38,683 nt of DNA from an uncultured Bacilli bacterium (lineage in GTDB: Bacteria; Bacillota_I; Bacilli_A; RF39; UBA660): contig CAKOSH010000011.1 in NCBI GenBank assembly GCA_934102215.1, positions 1-38,683 of the forward strand, in the 5' to 3' direction. Every line of letters starts with the position of its first letter. Position 1 is the first letter of the stretch. The notes below the pieces were generated by a model. It had not been told where the DNA came from and did not search any database. It was given only the letters and a program-made list of their open reading frames with translations. Made by a program: the position numbers and the translations under genes. This document shows positions 32,767 to 38,683 of this stretch, one piece after another.

Positions 32767-33774
32767 ATGAAAACAAGATCACAAAGGGAACAGGAGTTAT
32801 TAAGTAGTGGTTTAGTCGATTCAATAAAAGGACTATTTCAAAATTCAAATGCCAACATTCCTGAAAAGTATTATTTATTAATTGCTGATTATATTGATTC
32901 TATTGGACAATTAGATTATGAAGGTGGATTATATCTTGATCCAATTCAAGTAGCTAGAACATTACCAAGCTTGTTAAATGTTATATCTGAAGAAAACTTA
33001 GGTGGTATTCATGGTAGAACTGATGGAAATAAAATAACTATGAATTCTATACTAGACTATGAAACAAATAAATTATACTTTTTTCATGAATTGACTCATG
33101 CAATACAAACTAGATATTTAGATAATCATGAAGAATGTTCGTTTTATAATGGGAAAACAGGTATGTTTTTGACAGAGGGAGCAACCCAATATACTGCTGA
33201 AATTTTATATCATTTATCAAATGGAACAAATTTACAATATAGAGAACAGCCCAATACAGTAAGAGGCCATTTAGAACATATTCCGTACAGTCCTCTATCA
33301 GAATATCAATTAAATGGAAACATTTTAATGCTACTATCTGGTTCATTGGGAATTCCACTTAATCAACTATTAGCATTAGGTTTTAGAAAAGATGGAAGAC
33401 AATTATTGAAAGAAATGTATGAAGTTTTTCCTGAAAATACAGGAAAATTTGAAGAATTTATGTTTGATTTGGAAAAAATATATTCTATTGATAAACTAAT
33501 AATTGCTGGATATACTAATCAATTACAAGGAGATATGGTAAATATTCAATTGCAGGATGGACAACAATTTAAAGGCAATATTGAATCTCAAAGGGAAATA
33601 ATAAATAAAATTGAGCAAGATTTAGCTGCTAATTTTATTGCAAATAATGATACTGATTATGTGCTTCAAAATTATCAAAAAATATCAATGTATTTAACTA
33701 CTCCACAACTAAAGCAAAATTTTATGAATGCAATACGAGAACTTGCTACATTTCAAAATAATCATTCAATATAG
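32767..33774 (+). CDS. Predicted zinc metallopeptidase (HExxH, gluzincin-like)
   Basis: 335 residues from the ATG at 32767, with GAGAAAGG in the leader. A zinc-protease pattern is clear: YFFHELTHAIQTRYL gives His-Glu-x-x-His, and FLTEGATQYTAEILYH about 30 residues later supplies the third ligand Glu and a following Glu as in gluzincins. The N-terminus (SQREQELLSSGLVDSIKGLF) and the long C-terminal part are not assigned. There is no signal peptide or membrane helix, so the target is cytoplasmic or the protein is released by lysis. It lies between the two 421-bp repeats. Confidence 0.7.
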   Translation: MKTRSQREQELLSSGLVDSIKGLFQNSNANIPEKYYLLIADYIDSIGQLDYEGGLYLDPIQVARTLPSLLNVISEENLGGIHGRTDGNKITMNSILDYETNKLYFFHELTHAIQTRYLDNHEECSFYNGKTGMFLTEGATQYTAEILYHLSNGTNLQYREQPNTVRGHLEHIPYSPLSEYQLNGNILMLLSGSLGIPLNQLLALGFRKDGRQLLKEMYEVFPENTGKFEEFMFDLEKIYSIDKLIIAGYTNQLQGDMVNIQLQDGQQFKGNIESQREIINKIEQDLAANFIANNDTDYVLQNYQKISMYLTTPQLKQNFMNAIRELATFQNNHSI

Positions 33775-33844
33775 CAATCATCTTCTGGAATAAGAAGATA
33801 AAAACCTAACCATTTTCTAAAATATATTACTATATAAGTGAAAG

Positions 33845-34245
33845 GTGATAATTGAGGATAAAATTTACGATGAATATTATTATAAAATATATAATTGGGC
33901 AATAAAAAAACAAATCATAAGGAAGATGCAGAAGATTTAACTAATAGTGTTTTTTTAGCAATATTCGAATATTTTAATAAAAATATACAAATCAAAAAAT
34001 TGGAAAATTTGATATGTAAAATTGCTTATAATTTATGGTGCACCAAAGCAAAAAACTATATTAAAGAAAAAATAATAGTTAATTGTTTTAGAATGGATGA
34101 ATTTTTTATCAATAAAGCAATCGGATGGGCTTTAAGAGAATATTCAAAAACTAATCCTAAATGGGTAAGAGATTTTATTGATAAGTATAATGATGAAATG
34201 AATAGTTTGAGTATAAAAGAAGCAAGTAAATATATTTTTAATTAA
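33845..34245 (+). pseudogene. Chimeric remnant: sigma-factor-like N-terminus joined to an AlkD-like C-terminus
   Basis: From a possible GTG at 33845 one frame reads KIYDEYYYKIYNWAIKK, and after a break at the A7 run (33904-33910) a second frame continues TNHKEDAEDLTNSVFLAIF and LICKIAYNLWCTKAKNYIKEK. Together these are region 2 of an ECF-type sigma factor. The sequence then switches to FFINKAIGWALREYSKTNPK and SLSIKEASKYIFN, the conserved end of AlkD-type DNA alkylation repair glycosylases. Neither half is complete, so a deletion appears to have fused two genes. One missing A would restore a single frame of 133 codons. Confidence 0.7.
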
Positions 34246-34292
34246 CAATACAAATTACAATTTAATAATTTAAAAAAGTTCATTAAAAATTA

Positions 34293-34323
34293 TTGACTCT
34301 CCCCTTAGAGTAGGTTGTATAAA
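34293..34323 (+). promoter_or_regulatory. MerR-type promoter with 19-bp spacer
   Basis: TTGACT (34293-34298) and TATAAA (34318-34323) are separated by 19 bases that contain CTCCCCTTAGAGTAGG. The over-long spacer with an operator inside it is the hallmark of MerR-activated promoters. The gene directly downstream is a MerR regulator, so autoregulation is likely. Confidence 0.75.
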
Positions 34324-34342
34324 TAATTTGAGGAGGCAAGAT

Positions 34343-35140
34343 ATGTATAAAATAGGAGATTTTTCTAAAATGTCTAAAACCACCATAAAGGCATTAAGAT
34401 ACTATGAAAAAGAAGGATTATTAAAACCTACTTTTATAGATCAATATACTAGTTACAGATACTATGAAAGCAGTCAATTAGTAGAAATTTCAAAGATAAT
34501 ATCTTTAAGGCAAGTAGGATTATCAATTAAAGACATTAAAAAAGTTTTAGATGGACAAGATATGTCGTTAATTCTTAATAAAAGAAAAAATGAAATTGAG
34601 AAAAATATTGCTAATTTTAATATTGAGCTTTCTAAAATAAATTATTTATTGGAGGAAAATAATATGAAAAATGAGATTTTTATCAAAGACATTCCAAGTT
34701 ACATTATTTATTATCGTGATGGAATGATAGAGGATTTTAGTAAAATTACAGAATTTGTTTTACAAGCAGGAACAGAATGTGCAAAAGCAAATCCAAACTT
34801 AAAGTGCATAAACCCAGATTATTGTTATATCAGTTATTTAGATGGAGAATACAAAGAAAAAGATATTAAGATTAGATATGCACAAGCAGTTGAAAAATTA
34901 GGAAATGAAACTGATAGTGTTAAATTTATGAAATCAAATCCTATTACAGCAGTATGTATTTATCACAAAGGAGCTTATAATAATTTAAGAGATTCTTATA
35001 ATATTATTTTAAAGTACATTGAAGATAATGGATATGAGATAATAGATAATGCGAGAGAATGTTATATTGATGGATGTTGGAATAAAGAAAATGAAGAAGA
35101 TTATTTAACAGAGATTCAATTTCCTGTTAAGAAAAGATAA
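34343..35140 (+). CDS. MerR-family transcriptional activator with GyrI-like effector domain
   Basis: 265 residues from the ATG at 34343, with GAGGAGG six bases upstream. It has an N-terminal winged helix: YKIGDFSKMSKTTIKALRYYEKEGLL, then TSYRYYESSQLVEISKIISLRQVGLSIKDIKKVL. A coiled-coil dimerisation helix (about 75-110) follows. The C-terminal domain (about 113-265) is GyrI-like (FIKDIPSYIIYYRDG, PNLKCINPDYCYISYLDG, CIYHKGAYNNLRDSY, LTEIQFPV) and would sense a cationic or amphipathic ligand, as in BmrR. No efflux gene is adjacent, and a terminator follows, so its regulon may be only itself or lie elsewhere. Confidence 0.88.
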   Translation: MYKIGDFSKMSKTTIKALRYYEKEGLLKPTFIDQYTSYRYYESSQLVEISKIISLRQVGLSIKDIKKVLDGQDMSLILNKRKNEIEKNIANFNIELSKINYLLEENNMKNEIFIKDIPSYIIYYRDGMIEDFSKITEFVLQAGTECAKANPNLKCINPDYCYISYLDGEYKEKDIKIRYAQAVEKLGNETDSVKFMKSNPITAVCIYHKGAYNNLRDSYNIILKYIEDNGYEIIDNARECYIDGCWNKENEEDYLTEIQFPVKKR

Positions 35141-35165
35141 ATACAAATTACAATTTGTTGATTGA

Positions 35166-35193
35166 ATTAGTTTGAAATACAACTAATCTTTTT
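35166..35193 (+). terminator. Intrinsic terminator of the MerR gene
   Basis: ATTAGTT (35166-35172) pairs with AACTAAT (35181-35187), with an 8-base loop, followed by CTTTTT. Confidence 0.65.
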
Positions 35194-35212
35194 ATATAAT
35201 AAAATTTATATT

Positions 35213-35323
35213 AAAAAAACTAACTATTTCTAGTTAGCACTTATTACTCTCAGAAGTTAATTTCCGAGTTTCCTATCAATTTGGAGCGAATCGCATACAA
35301 GTTACGAACTGAGTTCTCTTTCT
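35213..35323 (-). ncRNA. Second candidate small RNA
   Basis: On the minus strand TTGTAA (35358-35353), a 17-base spacer and TATAAT (35335-35330) form a good promoter. About 110 bases later a strong terminator follows: CTAACTA (35220-35226, plus strand) pairs with TAGTTAG (35231-35237), with seven T on the minus strand. The transcript would also contain a 7-bp hairpin, minus strand CTCGGAA with TTCTGAG. It is richer in G+C than its flanks, and no frame longer than about 20 codons is open. It could instead be the leftover 3' end of a deleted minus-strand gene. The remaining 100 bases before the next gene hold only its likely -10 box. Confidence 0.45.
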
Positions 35324-35423
35324 ACAAATATTATATATGAATTGTTATTGAATTACAATTGGAGTATATGATTTTTTCAGTATTTATATTATAATATTAT
35401 TATAAAATTTTTGGAGGAATTGC

Positions 35424-35963
35424 ATGAAAGAATTAGTTTTATTTATAAAGAATCACTATGAAGCGATATTGTCTATTTTAGCATTTATAATATCAATAAT
35501 TAATTTAATTTACTTAATATTTACTAATAAAAAAAGAATATCTTTTAAGATTGAAAATTATACATCATCAAAAGTTAATAATAAAAATTTCTACATGTTT
35601 AATATAGAATTTATGAATAAATCACGTTTATCTATATCTATAAATGATTTGATTTTTATTGATGGTGAGAATAGTTATTCTATCATAAAATCACCTCGAT
35701 TATTAGCAGAAAAAAGTACTACACGTAATAGGGAAGTAATTAGACATCAAGAAGTACATAGTACAAAATTTCCAATTAATATTACAGGACTTACATCAGA
35801 GCAAAAATTTATTGTTATGTATGGATCAAAAAAGTTTGAGAATGAAATAATTAAAATTATAATAATGACTAATAGAGGTAAAATTAAAAAGAAAATTAAT
35901 ATTAAAAAATACTATTTAACTCCACAACAATTTATGAATGGCGCAAGTGAATATTACGATTAA
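35424..35963 (+). CDS. Single-pass membrane protein, unknown
   Basis: 179 residues, not recognised. One membrane helix (about 14-34) is followed by a basic patch (NKKRISFKIENY) and a beta-rich domain, probably cytoplasmic: YMFNIEFMNKSRLSISINDLIF, KFPINITGLTSEQKFIVMYGS. The end, YLTPQQFMNGASEYYD, is more hydrophilic. GGAGG lies 8 bases before the ATG. TATAAT in 35380-35395 could be its -10 box. The KilA-N gene begins 16 bases after its stop, so the two may form an operon. Confidence 0.6.
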   Translation: MKELVLFIKNHYEAILSILAFIISIINLIYLIFTNKKRISFKIENYTSSKVNNKNFYMFNIEFMNKSRLSISINDLIFIDGENSYSIIKSPRLLAEKSTTRNREVIRHQEVHSTKFPINITGLTSEQKFIVMYGSKKFENEIIKIIIMTNRGKIKKKINIKKYYLTPQQFMNGASEYYD

Positions 35964-35979
35964 ATAAAAGGAGGAAAAA

Positions 35980-36783
35980 ATGGCAGAATTAACAGTTTTA
36001 GATCAAAAAATTTCTTATTTTAAAATAGAAGATGAAGATTATATTTCTATTACAGATATGCTTAAATCTAAAGATGGTGATTTCTTCGTATCTGATTGGC
36101 TAAGAAATAGAAATACTATCGAATTTTTAGGTATTTGGGAAGAAATTCATAATCCTAATTTTAATTATGGCGAATTCGCCATAATTAAAAGTCAAGCAGG
36201 TTTAAATAGTTATAAAATTAGTGTTAAAGAATGGGTAGAAAAAACAAATGCAATTGGTATAATGTCAAAAGCAGGAAGATATGGTGGAACTTATGCCCAT
36301 AAAGATATCGCTTTTGAATTTGGTATGTGGATTAGTCCAAAATTTAAATTGCTTTTAATTAAAGAGTTTGAAAGACTAAAAGAAGAAGAACAAAAACAGA
36401 TCGGCTGGAATGCCAAACGTGAACTTTCAAAGATTAATTACAGAATACATACTGATGCAATAAAACAGAATTTAATACCTAATGAGTTAACAAAAGAACA
36501 AGTTAATTATGTATATGCTGAAGAAGCCGATGTTTTAAATATGGCTCTATTTGGTATGACTGCTAAAGAATGGAGAAACAAAAATAAGAATCTAGATGGT
36601 AATATTAGAGATCATGCAACTATAAATGAATTAATATGTTTAGCAAATTTAGAAAATCTTAATTCAGTATTTATAAATGATGGATTAAACCAATCTGAAA
36701 GGCTTGTTAGACTTAATAAAATAGCAATATCTCAAATGAAAATACTTAATGAAACAGATATAAAGTTCCTTAATAGTAAATAA
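35980..36783 (+). CDS. KilA-N domain DNA-binding protein
   Basis: 267 residues. The KilA-N fold is recognised by ISITDMLKSKDGDFFVSDWLRNRNTIEFLGIWEEIHNPNFN, then SYKISVKEWVEKTNAIGIMSKAGRYGGTYAHKDIAFEFGMWISPKFKLLLIKEFERLKEE, i.e. the family's aromatic, glycine-rich middle and a closing helix. The C-terminal part carries a second conserved region (NEADVLNMALFG-like AKEWRNKNKNLDGNIRDHA). KilA-N proteins come from phages and plasmids and from mobile islands of gut bacteria. It has a strong AAAGGAGG site and is probably co-transcribed with the preceding membrane protein. Confidence 0.88.
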   Translation: MAELTVLDQKISYFKIEDEDYISITDMLKSKDGDFFVSDWLRNRNTIEFLGIWEEIHNPNFNYGEFAIIKSQAGLNSYKISVKEWVEKTNAIGIMSKAGRYGGTYAHKDIAFEFGMWISPKFKLLLIKEFERLKEEEQKQIGWNAKRELSKINYRIHTDAIKQNLIPNELTKEQVNYVYAEEADVLNMALFGMTAKEWRNKNKNLDGNIRDHATINELICLANLENLNSVFINDGLNQSERLVRLNKIAISQMKILNETDIKFLNSK

Positions 36784-36935
36784 AAAATGAGATTACGACA
36801 CCATTGGTGACGCAATTATCCTGAATAAATAATTTGCTTAATATAAATTAATTGAAAAAATAGAAACAAAACTTAAAGAAATGAAAAATTTGATAGATAA
36901 TGATAATAAATGATAATTCAGAAAGGTGTGATAAA

Positions 36936-37991
36936 ATGGACAACTATATAATAAGAATGATTTTAGATGATTTTGAAAAAAATTTTAACATTTCCGTACA
37001 GATTGTGTATGATTCAAAGAAAAATATTATGAGGAGTAATCCGAAATTTAAAATTGGAAATTCAGCTGCTGGTTTTCAAGATACTAATTCAAAAACTATA
37101 TATCTTTTCTCAGATGTAATTGAAAAAATTCGAAATAAAAATTATTATAATAAATCTGGTGAAAATGATAATGGACTGACTTATTTGATTTTAGCTTCAT
37201 TTCATGAACTTGAACATTATATCCAACGTGTACATCCAGAAAAATTAAGTGAGGAAAAACTAGATTATCCTAAAGTAATGCTTAATATGGAAGATCTAAT
37301 TATAAAGGCTAGTATGTTTTTACCAGATATTACAAAATTTGATTATCATACTTTTCATGATAATCTTTTATTGGAAATTGATGCTGATAAAAAAGGTACG
37401 AAAAATGCTAGAAGTTTTGCAAGATATCATACAGTACCAAAAGTAAATCAAAGATACTTAGATTTGATGGATGAATATAATGAATTCAGAACCAATAATT
37501 ATGATATTCCAATATTCGTGAATGAATTTATTAAAATAATTAATCAATATCCAGATATGCTTCGAAACAAACATTGGATTGATTGTGATGAGTTAATACA
37601 ATTTTTTAATCCAGATGGAACATTGAAGCCAATCAATGAACTTATGACTATTGATAGCAAATTACTGCCATATTTTGTTTCTTCAATAAATTGTATAAAA
37701 TCAATAAATGAATTACAAATTAATCATGAACAAATTTGTTTTGTTGATAAATGCTTAGGTTTTGTTATAGATGAACATAATAAAAAGCAAAAAAAATTAA
37801 GAGAAATTTCACTTCCACACATAGAAGCAACTGTCAATGAATTAAAAAAATATACTCAAGTTAATGGAGAAAATTCTAAAACCATTAGATATATGGCTAA
37901 TGAAAATTATTATAGTTATCTTCATCAAGTTAAACAATACTTTGAAAATTTGGAGAAAGGATTACAAGAAAAAGGTGGGTATTCAAGGTGA
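36936..37991 (+). CDS. Predicted zinc metallopeptidase-like protein (HExxH, ExDAD)
   Basis: 351 residues from the ATG at 36936, with AAAGGTG eight bases upstream; an earlier in-frame ATG at 36900 has no site. The zinc motif is in LILASFHELEHYIQRVHPE (His-Glu-x-x-His), and about 60 residues later comes LLLEIDADKKGTKNA, whose Glu and Asp are typical third ligands of zincins. The N-terminal 60 residues and the C-terminal 200 helical residues are not assigned. No signal peptide is present. In motif style it differs from the metallopeptidase at 32767, so the two are not simple duplicates. The 150-base gap before it holds a CACC-ATT-GGTG hairpin and no gene. Confidence 0.65.
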   Translation: MDNYIIRMILDDFEKNFNISVQIVYDSKKNIMRSNPKFKIGNSAAGFQDTNSKTIYLFSDVIEKIRNKNYYNKSGENDNGLTYLILASFHELEHYIQRVHPEKLSEEKLDYPKVMLNMEDLIIKASMFLPDITKFDYHTFHDNLLLEIDADKKGTKNARSFARYHTVPKVNQRYLDLMDEYNEFRTNNYDIPIFVNEFIKIINQYPDMLRNKHWIDCDELIQFFNPDGTLKPINELMTIDSKLLPYFVSSINCIKSINELQINHEQICFVDKCLGFVIDEHNKKQKKLREISLPHIEATVNELKKYTQVNGENSKTIRYMANENYYSYLHQVKQYFENLEKGLQEKGGYSR

Positions 37992-38079
37992 TCTGAGAAG
38001 AACTTAATCAAATAAAAATTATAATACTAAATTCTATGATATCTTTTCTTAAAATGATGGCTTGAGATTTTCCCATATA

Positions 38080-38105
38080 TGAATTTGTACAGGAGTACAA
38101 ATTCA
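38080..38105. repeat. Perfect 11-bp inverted repeat
   Basis: TGAATTTGTAC (38080-38090) and GTACAAATTCA (38095-38105) are separated by AGGA. There is no T run on either side, so it is more like an operator or recombination site than a terminator. It is about 90 bases after the metallopeptidase gene and 75 bases before the end of the small RNA copy 2. Confidence 0.5.
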
Positions 38106-38179
38106 GTGCTGGCTAGACATATATTTTATTTACATCCTCCTTTCTGTGATAAGAGAACTTTTAAAGTTTTATACAAAAA

Positions 38180-38290
38180 TAAAAACTTACGAACTTTTAA
38201 GTCCGTAAGTTGATTTCAAATGGAGCCATAAAGGTTGAAGTCGGACAACCTCTAATTATCTAAATTATAGGTAGTAATAAACTACTAACT
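38180..38290 (-). ncRNA. Candidate small RNA, copy 2
   Basis: Same arrangement as 31966-32073: the minus-strand extended -10 TATACT at 38302-38297, a GTAGT/ACTAC hairpin, a hairpin with arms AGGTTG/CAACCT around the same 8-base loop, and ATGGCTCCA. It then ends in a different terminator whose arms ACTTACG (38185-38191) and CGTAAGT (38204-38210) pair, followed on the minus strand by two T runs. Replacement of the terminator with its function kept supports a real transcript. Confidence 0.6.
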
Positions 38291-38641
38291 AATATAAGTA
38301 TACCATGAAAATACTAAAATTTAATAAAAAATTACTAATAATTATTAAGCAGGATAAAGGGAATGATAGCACTGCCCTAATTCATTCTATATAAATATAG
38401 GAATAGTTGTGCTATCATTTCTTATTTTGCACTTGCAAAATTGTGTTAAAAATATGGAAGAATTCTACCATACTTTTTATTTAAATCAATTAATTAAAAG
38501 GTTTGCGAGGTTTTATTTTACTTCCAACTGTTGGATATATACTGGAAATGTTGGATAAATCTTGGATGTTTAAATTTAGTTTCAAAATATGTTGAAATTA
38601 TGGTACAATTATATATAGAAGCGACAGATAAATAGTAATTT
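38221..38641. repeat. 421-bp non-coding direct repeat, copy 2
   Basis: It corresponds to 32005-32425. The hairpin arms are GATAGCAC (38365-38372) and GTGCTATC (38409-38416), with a different inner stem, CTATA/TATAG (38387-38400), from that of copy 1 (GTCTT/AAGAC). The rightward -10 is TACAAT at 38604-38609. Whatever it drives runs off the end of the window: only 42 bases follow, with no usable open frame. Confidence 0.75.
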
Positions 38642-38683
38642 GAAAGTGAACTAATAGTATGTTTAATATTAGATAAAAAATTG

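Noticed and set aside
36784..36912. Possible tail of a lost gene (EKIETKLKEMKNLIDNDNK) between the KilA-N and metallopeptidase genes
   Set aside because: Only about 20 codons are open and they are preceded by stops; too short to call.
38435..38494. An 18-codon minus-strand frame in repeat copy 2 (MVEFFHIFNTILQVQNKK) that could be a small hydrophobic toxin
   Set aside because: Copy 1 has an in-frame stop after 12 codons and neither copy has a binding site, although some differences look synonymous.

Overview
The window is very A+T-rich chromosomal DNA from a low-GC Gram-positive lineage, most likely an uncultured gut Firmicute (RF39, Erysipelotrichales or other Bacilli-like). TGA is used as a stop (for example at 1724-1726 and 8760-8762) and tryptophan is read from TGG, so the Mycoplasma code does not apply. 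A MurE ligase with the DNPR signature of meso-diaminopimelate enzymes argues for a peptidoglycan wall. There are no rRNA or tRNA genes and no CRISPR array. Many promoters are compact: a good or extended -10 box lies only 15-25 bases before the start codon, so leaders are very short.

Left part (1-18400), mostly housekeeping and conserved single genes: a Tim44-like membrane protein, an HD protein, murE and mraZ on the minus strand, an EamA transporter, then mscL, a DUF4236 protein and a membrane protein in a run. These are followed by a second HD protein and an operon holding a radical SAM DNA-repair protein (rSAM_link_UDG type), its partner DNA-metabolism protein and a divergent GroEL-like chaperonin. 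Next come a tandem HD protein, a TasA/camelysin-like secreted protein with a DUF6273 domain, a transglutaminase-like protein, an ASCH-transglutaminase fusion coupled to rsgA, and a minus-strand pair (GyrI-like and Sir2-like).

Middle part (18500-31800), accessory: two related membrane proteins flank a gene that fuses a SpoT/MESH1-type (p)ppGpp hydrolase domain to a P-loop nucleoside-kinase-like domain. Further on are unknown membrane proteins, a frameshifted minus-strand gene, an HD hydrolase, an alpha/beta hydrolase, a transglutaminase-like plus JAB/JAMM protease pair, decayed remnants of a DUF1016 (YhcG-type) nuclease gene and a nucleotidyltransferase-like gene.

Right part (31900-38683): two copies of a 421-bp non-coding block (32005-32425 and 38221-38641) bracket about 6 kb of accessory genes. 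These are two HExxH metallopeptidase-like proteins, a chimeric sigma-factor/AlkD remnant, a MerR activator with its own 19-bp-spacer promoter, a one-TM protein and a KilA-N protein. Each block carries an apparent small RNA gene on the minus strand, with a conserved body and promoter but an unrelated intrinsic terminator in each copy. It also carries a hairpin whose inner stem differs but still pairs, and a rightward promoter. This repeated RNA cassette is the best candidate for an undescribed system here. A second, unrelated candidate small RNA lies at 35213-35323 (minus).

Three genes (20555-21087, 23324-24570, 33845-34245) are broken by what looks like one missing base in a homopolymer. That may reflect a sequencing bias rather than true gene death.
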